From: Streptomyces acidicola
GTDB lineage: Bacteria > Actinomycetota > Actinomycetes > Streptomycetales > Streptomycetaceae
Direction: 5' to 3'
Length of the DNA stretch: 38,442 nucleotides
NCBI RefSeq assembly: GCF_009377235.1
Contig: NZ_VMNX01000077.1
Location: forward strand, 1-38,442
The notes under the pieces are model-generated. The model was given only the letters and a program-made list of their open reading frames with translations, ran no database searches and was not told the origin of the DNA. Both the position numbers and the translations under genes were made by a program. Shown here in pieces: positions 14,508 to 23,300 of this stretch; position 1 is the stretch's first letter; each line of letters opens with the position of its first letter.

Positions 14508-15905
14508 ATGTCCGTCACGACCACCCGAAGCGCCCCGCGGGCGCCCGTCGTCGCGGGTGGGCCTCTGCTGGGCTCACTCGCCGACCTGTTGCGCGATCCG
14601 CTGGCGACGTATCTGCGGGCCCGGCGCGAGTGCGGCGACGTGGTGCGGTTCCGGCTCGGGCCGCCGGGGCTGGGGCGGGAGATCCACGGAGTGTTCTCCC
14701 CGGAGGGCGTGCAGCGCGTGCTGGCCACGGAGGCTTCCGGTTACCGCAAGGACACGCCCTTCTACCAGGAGGTGCGGGAACAGATCGGCAACGGCCTGCT
14801 CACCAGCCAGGACGCCGACTACCTCCGCCAGCGCCGGCTCGTGCAGCCGCTGTTCACCCGCCACCGGGTGAACGGTTACGCGGAGGAGGTCGCCGACGAG
14901 GCCGCCGCGCTCGCCGAGTCCTGGCGTACGGCGCCCGGCGGGAGCGTCGAACTGGTCGGTGAGATGCGCCGGTTCGCCTTACAAGTGGTCGGCCGCATCC
15001 TCTTCGGCACGGACACGGAGGAGGCGGTCGCCGTCGTCGAACGGAACCTGCCCCCGCTCCAGACCCTCTCGCTGAAACGGGGCCTGGCGCCCGTCAAGGC
15101 TCCGCGTACGTGGCCGACTCCGGCCAACCGGCGGGCGGCGCGGTACCGGGCCGAGTTGTTCGGGCTGTGCGACAGGATCATCGAGAGCCGGCGGGACGGG
15201 GGAACCCGAGCGGAGGGCTCCGGCGAGGACCTCGCGACGCTCCTCGTGCGGGCCGAAACCGCTGAGGACGGCCGCTTCGGTCAGACCGAACTCCGCGAAC
15301 AGGTGCTGGTCTTCCTGCTCGCCGGTCACGAGACCACCGCGACCGCGCTCGCCTTCGCGCTGCACCTCCTCGCCCGGCATCCCGAGGAGCGGCGGCGGGC
15401 GCGGGACGAGGTCGACCGTGTGCTCGGGGGGCCCGGCGGGCGGGCGCCCACGGCGGAGGACATGGAGGCGCTGCCCTATCTGACGATGGTCGTGAAGGAG
15501 GCGATGCGGCTGTATCCGTCCGCGCCGATCATCGGGCGCCGGGCGGGCGTCGGCACGGAGATCGACGGCGTACGGATTCCGGCCGGTGCCGATGTCCTGG
15601 TCAGTCCGTGGGTGACCCATCGCCACCCCGACCACTGGGCCGACCCGGAGCGCTTCGACCCCGAGCGGTTCACACCGGAGGCGGAGGCGGTACGTCCGCG
15701 TTACGCCTGGTTCCCGTTCGGCGGGGGTCCGCGGGCCTGCATAGGGCAGCACCTGTCGATGCTGGAGTCGGTCCTGGCGCTTGCGGTTCTCCTCCAGACG
15801 TACGACTTCGACGGGGCCGAGGGCGGTGATGTGCCGCTGGGTGCGGCGATCACGTTGATCGCGAAGGGGCCGGCGTGGTGCCGGGTCACGGCGCGGGTGG
15901 GGTGA
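14508..15905 (+). CDS. Cytochrome P450 with a TTA codon
   Basis: Heme monooxygenase, 465 residues, soluble. The I-helix oxygen-activation motif is AGHETT, the K-helix ExxR is EAMR, and the heme-binding loop is FPFGGGPRACIGQ with Cys411 as axial ligand. GGAGGGGG about 8 nt upstream selects the ATG at 14508 over an in-frame ATG at 14463. The domain style (HPEERRRARDEVDRVLGG, LYPSAPIIGRR) is closer to CYP102-head or pentalenene-oxygenase-like P450s than to the classic macrolide CYP105/107 type; the substrate cannot be told. No ferredoxin gene is adjacent. Leu158 is encoded by TTA (14979-14981), the only TTA codon I found in a supported gene here, so translation should depend on the bldA tRNA. 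It is divergent from the sugar operon. Confidence 0.92.
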   Translation: MSVTTTRSAPRAPVVAGGPLLGSLADLLRDPLATYLRARRECGDVVRFRLGPPGLGREIHGVFSPEGVQRVLATEASGYRKDTPFYQEVREQIGNGLLTSQDADYLRQRRLVQPLFTRHRVNGYAEEVADEAAALAESWRTAPGGSVELVGEMRRFALQVVGRILFGTDTEEAVAVVERNLPPLQTLSLKRGLAPVKAPRTWPTPANRRAARYRAELFGLCDRIIESRRDGGTRAEGSGEDLATLLVRAETAEDGRFGQTELREQVLVFLLAGHETTATALAFALHLLARHPEERRRARDEVDRVLGGPGGRAPTAEDMEALPYLTMVVKEAMRLYPSAPIIGRRAGVGTEIDGVRIPAGADVLVSPWVTHRHPDHWADPERFDPERFTPEAEAVRPRYAWFPFGGGPRACIGQHLSMLESVLALAVLLQTYDFDGAEGGDVPLGAAITLIAKGPAWCRVTARVG

Positions 15906-16014
15906 TGCGGCGGGTGGGCTGACGGGGCGCGGGTTTTGAGTCACTGCCCCCGTGCTCGACCCCGGACCGGACCGGACGGCACCGGCCCGAGGTCGGCCCG
16001 GACCGGGCGCAGGG

Positions 16015-16836
16015 TCAGGGCTTGCGCCCCACCCCGCAGTAGGCGTCGACGGCAGCGGCAGGATCGGCTGAACCAGAGGACTCGGGGCGCCACTCGGGTA
16101 CCTGGACGATGCCGGGGTCCACCAGTTCGAGACCGTCGAAGAACCCGGCTATCTCCCCGATGCTGCGCACGTAGTACGGCACCGCGCCGCTCGCGTTGTA
16201 CGCCTCCGAGGCGGCGATCATGCCCTCGCTGGTGGCCGTGCTGTCGCTGATCACCAGGTGGCTTCCTGATGGGAGGCCGGCCATCAGCCGCCGCACCAGT
16301 TCGCGCGCCTCGTCGTAGTCGGCGACATGGCCCAGCGTGTTGAGGATCATCAGGGCGACCGGCTGGGTGAGGTCGAGTGTGTCCGCGGCGGCTTCGAGAA
16401 CGGCCTCGGGTTCGTACAGGTTGGCGTCCAGGTAGGTGGTCCGGCCCTCGGGTGTACTGGTGAGCAGGGCCTTCGCGTGGGCCAGCACGATGGGGTCGTT
16501 GTCGACGTACACGATCCGGGCGTCCGGCGCCACGCGCTGGGCGACCTCGTGCGTGTTGTCGGCGGTCGGCAGGCCGGTGCCGACGTCCAGGAACTGCCGG
16601 ATGCCCGGCTCCCCGGCCAGGTGGCGGACGGCGCGCCCCAGGAAGTGCCGGCTGGTGACCGCCACGTCGACGAGGCCGGGGAAGATCTCCTTGATGTGGT
16701 CCCCGATCTCCCGGTCGACCTCGTAGTTGTCCTTGCCGCCGACGAAGTAGTTCCAGAAGCGGGCCGAGTGCGGCTTGGAGGTGTCGATCCTGGTCCGTGT
16801 CTCGGCGGCGGTGATCAGGCGATTGGGGTCTGACAC
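16015..16836 (-). CDS. SAV2177-type SAM-dependent methyltransferase
   Basis: Member of the S-adenosylmethionine methyltransferase family (Pfam PF04672) that is highly multiplied in Streptomyces. It has 273 residues. The N-terminal signature SARFWNYFVGGKDNYEVDRE is diagnostic, and the SAM-binding motif I is FLDVGTGLPTADNTHEVAQ (about residues 80-98), with YVDNDPIVLAHA for the ribose-binding acid. The GTG start at 16836 has AGGAGG 7 nt upstream. Substrates are unknown for nearly all members. It lies 126 bp after the MFS gene on the same strand and has its own candidate regulatory inverted repeat. Confidence 0.9.
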   Translation of the reverse strand: MSDPNRLITAAETRTRIDTSKPHSARFWNYFVGGKDNYEVDREIGDHIKEIFPGLVDVAVTSRHFLGRAVRHLAGEPGIRQFLDVGTGLPTADNTHEVAQRVAPDARIVYVDNDPIVLAHAKALLTSTPEGRTTYLDANLYEPEAVLEAAADTLDLTQPVALMILNTLGHVADYDEARELVRRLMAGLPSGSHLVISDSTATSEGMIAASEAYNASGAVPYYVRSIGEIAGFFDGLELVDPGIVQVPEWRPESSGSADPAAAVDAYCGVGRKP

Positions 16837-16859
16837 GGCAGGGCCTCCTGCGGATCGGT

Positions 16860-16884
16860 GTTGGTGATCAGAGCACCCACCAAC
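16860..16884 (-). promoter_or_regulatory. Inverted repeat upstream of the methyltransferase
   Basis: GTTGGTG (16860-16866) and CACCAAC (16878-16884) form a 7-bp perfect inverted repeat with an 11-bp spacer, 24 bp upstream of the GTG. It may be an operator. No regulator can be assigned. Confidence 0.4.
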
Positions 16885-16962
16885 CTAGGCCAACTCGCCA
16901 TTGGGGCACGTGTGTTGCAGAGGTTTGTGGCTCACGCACCGTGGGGTTTTGGCCATCGATCC

Positions 16963-18381
16963 TCACCTGCGAGGGGCACGAGGGGCACGAGGGGCACGAG
17001 GTCGGACGAGTACGGCGATCAGTACGGCCGTCAACGACGCCGCCACCGGTACCCAGTAGCCCGCGGTCGCGGACACCTGCTCCGTCACCCGGCCCCCGAC
17101 CGCCGCACCACACGCGATCCCGCCCAGGAGCCCTGTCACCGCCAGGGTCATGCCCTCGTTCAGGCGGCCCTCGGGTGTGCGCTGCTGGACCAGGGTCATC
17201 GTGGTGATCATCGTGGGTGCGGTGGCCATACCGGCGAGGAGGAGGGCGACCGCGAGCGCCGTGAGCGAGCCGGTGAGGGTGGCCGCGAGGAGGGGGAGGG
17301 TCATCAGCGCCGTCATCGCGGCCACACACCAGGGGAGGCGCCGCGAGGCAGATCCGCCCGGCTTCAGCGCGCCGAACACCAGCCCCGCCGCGCACGAACC
17401 GGCCGCCTGCAGGCCGAGGACGACTCCCGCGACCGACTGGCGCCCTTCCGCGTCCGCGAACGCGATCGTGACGACCTCCATCGCCCCGAAGACCGCGCCC
17501 ATGGCCAGGCAGACTGCCAACAGCGGCCGCATGCCGGCCGCGCGGAGTGGCGAGGACGCCGTGGATGAAGCAGCTGCTGGACGTCGTGACACGGACGCCG
17601 GACGTCGTGACGCGGACGCCGGGCGTCCCGGCACGGAAGCCGGGCGTCCCGACGCGGGTGGCTCAGTCGAACGCTGGGCCGCGAAGACCATCACGCCCGT
17701 CAGCAGCAGCACGGCGCCCACCAGCGTGCCCGCCTCCGGAAAGACCGCGGTGCACAGGAACGCCGCCAGGATCGGGCCGAGCATGAAGCAGAGTTCGTCC
17801 GCGGCCTGTTCGAAGGAGTTCGCGGTGTGCCGGGCCGCCGCGTCGTCCCGCAGCAGATGGGCCCATCGGGCGCGGGACATGCCGCCGGTGTTCGGGGTCG
17901 TCGCCGTGGCCGCGTAGCAGAGGAAGAGGGTCCAGTCGGGCGCGCCGTAACGCACGCAGAGCACGAGCGCCATGCTGCACAGGACCGCGGCCACCGTGGC
18001 GGGCACGGCCACCCGCGCCTGCCCGTGACGGTCGATCAGCCGCGCCGTCCAGGGGGCCAGAAGTGCCGTCGCGGCCAGCCCCGTCGCCGTCACGGCCCCG
18101 GCGAGGGCGTACGAACCACGCGACCCGGCGATCATGACGACCGCGCTCACGCTGAACATGCCCATCGGGAGCCGGGCGAGCAGCCCCCCGACGGTGAAGG
18201 CGCGGGTGCCGGGGAGAGCGAAGAGGCGGCGGTACGGGGTCAGCGGGCCGGCCGCTCCGGCGCGGCTCCGGGAGGGACGCTGCCGGCGCGGGCTGAAGTC
18301 CGCGGCCACCAACGTGTCGGCGGTGACCGTGAGGAGGGGGCTGCGGGGGCCGTCGGCGGGTGGTTGCGGCATGGGCACCAC
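16963..18381 (-). CDS. MFS transporter
   Basis: Major facilitator superfamily permease, 472 residues, about twelve membrane helices, probably a drug or small-molecule efflux carrier of the type with GGLLARLPMGMFSVSAV in helix 1. The central cytoplasmic loop contains repeated RPAS-type heptads, and the C-terminus ends RPRAPRAPRAPRR, encoded by a 9-bp repeat at 16971-17001. The start is uncertain: GTG at 18381 has GGGGG 6 nt upstream and is chosen over ATG at 18372. The open frame extends much further upstream, but that overlaps the divergent LysR gene. The divergent LysR regulator 75 bp away is the likely controller. Confidence 0.88.
   Translation of the reverse strand: MVPMPQPPADGPRSPLLTVTADTLVAADFSPRRQRPSRSRAGAAGPLTPYRRLFALPGTRAFTVGGLLARLPMGMFSVSAVVMIAGSRGSYALAGAVTATGLAATALLAPWTARLIDRHGQARVAVPATVAAVLCSMALVLCVRYGAPDWTLFLCYAATATTPNTGGMSRARWAHLLRDDAAARHTANSFEQAADELCFMLGPILAAFLCTAVFPEAGTLVGAVLLLTGVMVFAAQRSTEPPASGRPASVPGRPASASRRPASVSRRPAAASSTASSPLRAAGMRPLLAVCLAMGAVFGAMEVVTIAFADAEGRQSVAGVVLGLQAAGSCAAGLVFGALKPGGSASRRLPWCVAAMTALMTLPLLAATLTGSLTALAVALLLAGMATAPTMITTMTLVQQRTPEGRLNEGMTLAVTGLLGGIACGAAVGGRVTEQVSATAGYWVPVAASLTAVLIAVLVRPRAPRAPRAPRR
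17580..17658 (-). repeat. 21-bp coding repeats in the MFS central loop
   Basis: Three full copies of 21 bp (17580-17600, 17601-17621, 17622-17642) and a partial fourth encode seven-residue units of the RRPASVS type in the cytoplasmic loop between the two six-helix halves. Length variation here would keep the reading frame. Confidence 0.8.
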
Positions 18382-18407
18382 CGTCGTCCCCCACGTGATC
18401 AACCGTC

Positions 18408-18444
18408 CAACACCTGCTCCGTGGCGATTGACGCACCTGTGTTG
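18408..18444. promoter_or_regulatory. Divergent LysR/MFS control region
   Basis: CAACAC (18408-18413) and GTGTTG (18439-18444) form an inverted repeat in the 75-bp space between the divergent genes, fitting a LysR-type site that governs both. A TAAGTT at 18445-18450 ends 6 bp before the lysR ATG, consistent with a leaderless lysR transcript. Confidence 0.45.
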
Positions 18445-18456
18445 TAAGTTCGCCGG

Positions 18457-19443
18457 ATGCCCGCCCCGACCGTGGATCCCCGACTCCTCCGCGCCTTCCT
18501 CGCCGTCGCCGAGGAACTGCACTTCACCCGGGCCGCCGCCCGGCTGTACATCGCCCAGCAGGCGCTCAGCCGCGACATCCGGCGGCTGGAGAAGGAGTTG
18601 GGCGCCGAGCTCTTCGTACGGACGACCCGGCAGGTGGCGCTGACGGCCGACGGCGCCCGGCTGCTGCCGTACGCGCGGCGGGTGCTGGAGGCGCAGGAGG
18701 AACTGGTCGCGGCGTTCCAGGTGCCGACCGGGAGGGCGGCCTCGCGGCGGCCGCTGTTCGTCGACGTCAACAGCCCCGGTCTCGTCGGTGAGCGCGTCCT
18801 CGCCCGCGCCCGCGAACTCGCCCCCGAGGGTGAGCTCATGACCCGCTATGAGAGCGGCCTCACGGGGGCCGCCGCGGAGATCCTCGCCGGACGGCTCGAC
18901 GCGTCGTTCGGCCGGTTCGCGGGGCTGGACCCGGCGGTGCGCGGCCGCCTCGCACAACGGCCGGTGCGGTACGAGCCGATGGCCGTGATCCTTCCCGAGG
19001 ACCACCGGCTGGCCCCGCGGGACGAGGTCCCCCTCGCCGCGCTCGCCGGGGAGAGCGTGTACGCGGGCGCGGGCAACCCCCGTACGCCCGAGTGGACGGA
19101 CCTGGCGCGTCAGCTCTTCGAGGGACGCGGCATCGAGGTGTCGCCGCCCGAGCCGCTCGCCGTCGGGGCCGAGGAGTTCCAGCGGATCATGGCCAAGAAC
19201 CGGAACCCCGTCCTCGCCGTGCTGGATTTTCCGGCCGTGCCCGGGACTGTGATCCGGCCCCTCGTCGACCCCGTTCCCCTGTCACCCGTGTCACTGGTGT
19301 GGCGAAAGGGGTTCCGGCATCCGGGAGTTGAGGCCCTCGGATGTGCTGTGGACCAACTCGCGGCCGAGGAAGGGTGGCTGAAGCACCCTGCGGATGGATG
19401 GATTCCGGCCATAGATGCACTCTTTATGATGAGCGGTTCTTGA
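18457..19443 (+). CDS. LysR family transcriptional regulator
   Basis: 328-residue LysR regulator. The winged helix-turn-helix is at the N-terminus (LLRAFLAVAEELHFTRAAARLYIAQQALSRDI read in parts, about residues 9-45, with FVRTTRQVALTADGARLL as the wing). The effector-binding domain spans about 90-295. It is transcribed away from the MFS gene and most simply controls it. No Shine-Dalgarno sequence precedes the ATG, in keeping with a leaderless message. Confidence 0.93.
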   Translation: MPAPTVDPRLLRAFLAVAEELHFTRAAARLYIAQQALSRDIRRLEKELGAELFVRTTRQVALTADGARLLPYARRVLEAQEELVAAFQVPTGRAASRRPLFVDVNSPGLVGERVLARARELAPEGELMTRYESGLTGAAAEILAGRLDASFGRFAGLDPAVRGRLAQRPVRYEPMAVILPEDHRLAPRDEVPLAALAGESVYAGAGNPRTPEWTDLARQLFEGRGIEVSPPEPLAVGAEEFQRIMAKNRNPVLAVLDFPAVPGTVIRPLVDPVPLSPVSLVWRKGFRHPGVEALGCAVDQLAAEEGWLKHPADGWIPAIDALFMMSGS

Positions 19444-19513
19444 TACACCGCGCGCACACTTCCCCCACGTGCGCTACATTCTTGGCCCGGGCGCATGTGA
19501 TAGAGGGGGGCGC

Positions 19514-19539
19514 CCGGACCGGGTGGGGGCCCGGTCCGG
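19514..19539 (+). terminator. Strong hairpin between lysR and matA
   Basis: Perfect 10-bp stem CCGGACCGGG (19514-19523) with CCCGGTCCGG (19530-19539), 6-nt loop. It lies 70 bp after the lysR stop and 64 bp before the matA start. It may terminate lysR or act in the matA leader. A TACATT (19475-19480) upstream could be a -10 box for matA. Confidence 0.55.
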
Positions 19540-19602
19540 ACAAGAAAGTGCGAAGTGCCCGGATCGTTCGCGCGCCCGAAAGTGTCCCTTGGGGGGATCA
19601 GC

Positions 19603-21114
19603 GTGCGAGTGGACGACTGGCGGAAAGACGCCCAACCGGACCGGCGGAACACCGGTAATCCGGGCGAGGGCGCAAGCAGAAGTGAAACCGGACCCGGACC
19701 GGGAATCGGAACCGGAACGGGACTGTCGGGACGGGACGCGACCGGTGATCGCGGCGACCGACACCGGAGCGGCCGGCAGGCCGACTGGCCGGACGCGGTC
19801 GGCCGGACCATGTCATGGGCGGGGACGCAACACGTCCGCGTACCGAGACAGCCGTCGGCGTCTTCGGTGTCGTCGGAGTCGCCGGAATCGTCGGCATTCG
19901 GTCAAGGCGCGGACAACGGCGGTGAGTCGCCGCCCACCGGATTCTCGTACTTCACATCGCGTCATTCACGCGAGTCAACGGAGTACGACACGGAAGGCGG
20001 CATGGGACGCGCCGAGGAGCCGTCGCGGTACGACGCGGCAGCCGAGACCCGTCAGTTCAGCGAGCCAGGTATGGCCCGGTTCACCGACCCGGAGGCCGGG
20101 CAGGTCCCGGGCACGCAGAGATTCGAGCAGGTCCCGGGCACGCAGAAGTTCGAGCAGGTCCCGGGCATGCAGAGATTCGAGCAGGCCCCGGAGACACAGA
20201 AGTTCGAGCAGGTCCCGGACGAGCAAGGGTTCGGGCAGGTCCCGGGCACTCAGCGGCCCCGGCACGCCTCGGACAGGCCGACCAACCAGGCCCCGGACAC
20301 TCGGCCGATCGACCAGGTGCCGGGCAATCCGGAGCCGGAGCCCGGGCCGGTCACGGACCCGTCGCGGGCCTGGGAGCAGTCCGACGAGCCCGGCCACACT
20401 CACGACCCCCACGAGGTGACTGTTCAACTCGACGGTGTGGGGCGGGAGCTGGAGGACTGGCTGGTCCAGCAGGCCAAGGACGCGCCCGCCGGGCAGGACT
20501 CGGACGGCCCGGTGTTCGTGGACGAGACCGGCCGCCGTCGTAGCAGGCTGCGCCGCATGGGCATAGTCGTCGGCCTCGTCTGCGCGGTCTACGCCGTCGT
20601 CATGGGCGTCACGCTCATGTCGGGCAACTCCGACGCGCCCTGGATGCCGGGCCTCGGCCAGCAGGACGACGAGCCCGCGAAACAGGTCGACACGTCCCCG
20701 CTGCCGGCCGACCCGTCACAGACACCGAGCGGTTCGCCGAGCGCGGGCACGTCGCCCACGGCCGACGTCACGCCGCCGCCGGGCTCCGGCGCCTCGGCCG
20801 ACCCCTCGGGGGAGGCCCCCGCCCCGGGCGCGAGCACCGGTCCGCGGCCTTCGACCAGCCCGAACGAGCCCGCCGGCGACCCCTCACCGGAGGCCCCGGA
20901 AACCGGCGAGCCGCCCTCGTTGCCCGACCCGCCGGACCCCAGCACCCCGTCCGACCCGTCACCCGCGCCCACGGATTCCACGGACACCAGCGGCGGCACG
21001 GGCACGGACGCCGGCTCCGGCCCCGTCGCTGGAGGCGCCCCTGGCCCCGGCCCCGTCGCCTCCGGCGCCGCACCCAGTTCCTTGTCCCCGGAGTACCCGG
21101 AGAACATCGCCTGA
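19603..21114 (+). CDS. matA: MatA-like membrane protein with repeat-rich cytoplasmic region
   Basis: 503-residue protein with no enzyme domain. A long, disordered, probably cytoplasmic N-terminal region (1-310) includes six tandem nonapeptides of the QVPGTQRFE type (residues 167-220). A basic stretch (RRRSRLRRM) precedes one transmembrane helix (about 318-338), and an extracellular Pro/Ser/Thr-rich tail follows (about 340-503). The GTG at 19603 has GGGGGG 6 nt upstream and yields VRVDDWRKD; the frame is open further upstream without a good start. It overlaps the synthase gene by one base (TGATG), implying stoichiometric production. I assign matA by position next to the matB-type gene and by recalled S. 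coelicolor gene order. A likely role is a scaffold for the polymer synthase. Confidence 0.75.
   Translation: MRVDDWRKDAQPDRRNTGNPGEGASRSETGPGPGIGTGTGLSGRDATGDRGDRHRSGRQADWPDAVGRTMSWAGTQHVRVPRQPSASSVSSESPESSAFGQGADNGGESPPTGFSYFTSRHSRESTEYDTEGGMGRAEEPSRYDAAAETRQFSEPGMARFTDPEAGQVPGTQRFEQVPGTQKFEQVPGMQRFEQAPETQKFEQVPDEQGFGQVPGTQRPRHASDRPTNQAPDTRPIDQVPGNPEPEPGPVTDPSRAWEQSDEPGHTHDPHEVTVQLDGVGRELEDWLVQQAKDAPAGQDSDGPVFVDETGRRRSRLRRMGIVVGLVCAVYAVVMGVTLMSGNSDAPWMPGLGQQDDEPAKQVDTSPLPADPSQTPSGSPSAGTSPTADVTPPPGSGASADPSGEAPAPGASTGPRPSTSPNEPAGDPSPEAPETGEPPSLPDPPDPSTPSDPSPAPTDSTDTSGGTGTDAGSGPVAGGAPGPGPVASGAAPSSLSPEYPENIA
20101..20262 (+). repeat. 27-bp coding repeat, six copies, in matA
   Basis: Six in-frame copies of a 27-bp unit encode QVPGTQRFE and variants (KFE, GMQ, QAPETQ, QVPDEQGFG). 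The first two copies are almost identical in DNA, which suggests recent duplication; the later ones are degenerate. Confidence 0.9.
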
Positions 21115-23300
21115 TGGCACGCACCAACCGCCACGGCCCGGCCCCGCGCACCCGCCGTCGGCTGCCCCTGCGCTACCTGCTTCCCGTGCTCCTCCTCACC
21201 GCGCTGATGGCGATGCTGATGCTGCGCGGCTATGTGCACAGCGAGATCCTCGCCGACCACCGGGTCCGCCCTCCGGTCTCCTCCGACAAGGTGCCCGAGA
21301 AGATCCTTGAGGGTGGCCCGGTCATCGACACCCGCAGTGGCCGGGCCCAAGGCCTGAAGGTGGACGACAAGCGGCTCGTCCTCACCTTCGACGACGGCCC
21401 GGACCCCACGTGGACGCCCAAGGTGCTCGACGTGCTGAAGAAGCACCAGGCGCACGCCGTCTTCTTCGTCACCGGCACCATGGCCTCCCGCCACCCGGAC
21501 CTCGTCCAGCGCATGGTCGACGAGGGCCACGAGGTGGGCCTGCACACCTTCAACCACCCCGACCTGTCGTACCAGTCCAAGGCGCGCATCGACTGGGAGC
21601 TGTCCCAGAACCAGCTCGCGCTCGCGGGCGCGGCCGGCATCCGCACCTCGCTGTTCCGGCCCCCGTACTCGTCCTTCGCCGACGCCATGGACAACAGTTC
21701 CTGGCCGGTCACGGAGTACATCGGCTCCCGCGGCTACATCACCGTCGTCAACAACACCGACAGCGAGGACTGGCAGCGCCCGGGCGTCGACGAGATCATC
21801 CGCCGCTCCATGCCCGAGGACGGCAAGGGCGCCATCGTTCTGATGCACGACTCCGGCGGTGACCGCTCCCAGACGGTCGCGGCGCTCGACAAGTTCATCC
21901 CCATGCTCAAGGAGCAGGGCTACGAGCTCGACAACCTCAGCGAGGCCCTCGGCGTGGCCAGCGCGCACACCGAGGTGCACGGGCTCGACGCGCTCAAGGG
22001 CGAGGCGTGGATCTTCCTCGTCCAGGCGTCCGAGAACATCACCTCGGGGCTCGTGGTCGGCCTCGCCGTCATCGGCGTCCTCGTCTTCACCCGCTTCGGA
22101 CTGATGCTTCTGCTGTCCGGCATGCATGCCCGCCGCGTCCGCAGGAAGAACTTCCGCTGGGGCCCGGCCGCCCCGGTCACCGAACCGGTCTCGGTGCTCG
22201 TGCCCGCGTACAACGAGGCCAAGTGCATAGAGAACACGGTGAACTCGCTGATGGCGAGCGAGCATCCCATCGAGGTCATCGTCATCGACGACGGCTCCAG
22301 CGACGGCACGGCCCGCATCGTCGAGAACATGCGCCTGCCGGGCGTACGCGTCGTCCGCCAGCACAACGCGGGCAAGCCGGCCGCCCTCAACCGCGGTCTG
22401 CGGAACGCCCGTTACGACCTGATCGTGATGATGGACGGCGACACGGTCTTCGAACCGTCCACCGTCCGCGAGCTCGTCCAGCCCTTCGCCGACCCGCGCG
22501 TCGGCGCGGTCGCGGGCAACGCGAAGGTCGGCAACAAGGACTCGCTGATCGGCGCCTGGCAGCACATCGAGTACGTGATGGGCTTCAACCTCGACCGCCG
22601 TATGTACGACATCCTGCGCTGCATGCCGACGATCCCCGGCGCGGTCGGCGCCTTCCGCCGCTCGGCCCTCGAACGGGTCGGCGGCATGAGCGACGACACG
22701 CTCGCCGAGGACACCGACATCACCATGGCGATGCACCGCGACGGCTGGCGCGTGGTGTACGCGGAGGACGCTCGCGCCTGGACCGAGGCACCCGAGACGG
22801 TCCAGCAGTTGTGGTCGCAGCGCTACCGCTGGTCGTACGGCACGATGCAGGCGATCTGGAAGCACCGCCGCGCGATCATCGAGAAGGGCGCGTCGGGCCG
22901 CTTCGGCCGCGTCGGTCTGCCGCTGGTGTCGCTGTTCATGGTCGTGGCGCCGCTGCTCGCACCACTGATCGACGTGTTCCTCCTCTACGGCCTCGTCTTC
23001 GGCCCGACCGAGAAGACCATCGGGGCCTGGCTGGGAGTCCTCGCCGTCCAGGCGGTCTGCGCCGCCTACGCCTTCCGCCTCGACCGGGAACGCATGACCC
23101 ATCTCGTCTCGCTCCCGCTCCAGCAGATCCTCTACCGGCAGCTGATGTACGTCGTCCTGCTCCAGTCCTGGATCACCGCCCTCACCGGCGGCCGCCTGCG
23201 CTGGCAGAAACTGCGGCGCACGGGCGTGGTCGGGGCACCTCCCGCGGGCATGCCCGGGCAGCGGGTGCGGGGCGACAGCGAGCGGAGGCCGGTGGGATGA
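21114..23300 (+). CDS. matB: Bifunctional polysaccharide deacetylase / GT2 synthase (MatB)
   Basis: 728-residue membrane enzyme joining two activities. After one N-terminal membrane helix (about 20-38) comes an extracellular NodB deacetylase domain with LTFDDGPD (Asp93/Asp94) and the zinc ligands His144 and His148 in HTFNHPD. A helix near 305-330 leads into a cytoplasmic GT2 synthase with VPAYNE (about 360), DDGSSDGT (about 391), MMDGDT (about 440), EDTDI (about 532) and QRYRW (about 569), then C-terminal membrane helices. The QxxRW and DxD motifs match processive beta-glycan synthases such as PgaC. The layout fits synthesis and partial de-N-acetylation of a poly-N-acetylglucosamine-like polymer. 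MatB of Streptomyces is known for this role in mycelial aggregation; the symbol rests on architecture and remembered synteny. Confidence 0.88.
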   Translation: MARTNRHGPAPRTRRRLPLRYLLPVLLLTALMAMLMLRGYVHSEILADHRVRPPVSSDKVPEKILEGGPVIDTRSGRAQGLKVDDKRLVLTFDDGPDPTWTPKVLDVLKKHQAHAVFFVTGTMASRHPDLVQRMVDEGHEVGLHTFNHPDLSYQSKARIDWELSQNQLALAGAAGIRTSLFRPPYSSFADAMDNSSWPVTEYIGSRGYITVVNNTDSEDWQRPGVDEIIRRSMPEDGKGAIVLMHDSGGDRSQTVAALDKFIPMLKEQGYELDNLSEALGVASAHTEVHGLDALKGEAWIFLVQASENITSGLVVGLAVIGVLVFTRFGLMLLLSGMHARRVRRKNFRWGPAAPVTEPVSVLVPAYNEAKCIENTVNSLMASEHPIEVIVIDDGSSDGTARIVENMRLPGVRVVRQHNAGKPAALNRGLRNARYDLIVMMDGDTVFEPSTVRELVQPFADPRVGAVAGNAKVGNKDSLIGAWQHIEYVMGFNLDRRMYDILRCMPTIPGAVGAFRRSALERVGGMSDDTLAEDTDITMAMHRDGWRVVYAEDARAWTEAPETVQQLWSQRYRWSYGTMQAIWKHRRAIIEKGASGRFGRVGLPLVSLFMVVAPLLAPLIDVFLLYGLVFGPTEKTIGAWLGVLAVQAVCAAYAFRLDRERMTHLVSLPLQQILYRQLMYVVLLQSWITALTGGRLRWQKLRRTGVVGAPPAGMPGQRVRGDSERRPVG

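Noticed and set aside
6512..16950. Recently integrated genomic island at ssrA
   Set aside because: No integrase, no transposase and no duplicate of the tmRNA 3' end seen. Codon use of the genes matches the flanks. Kept only as a possible old insertion.
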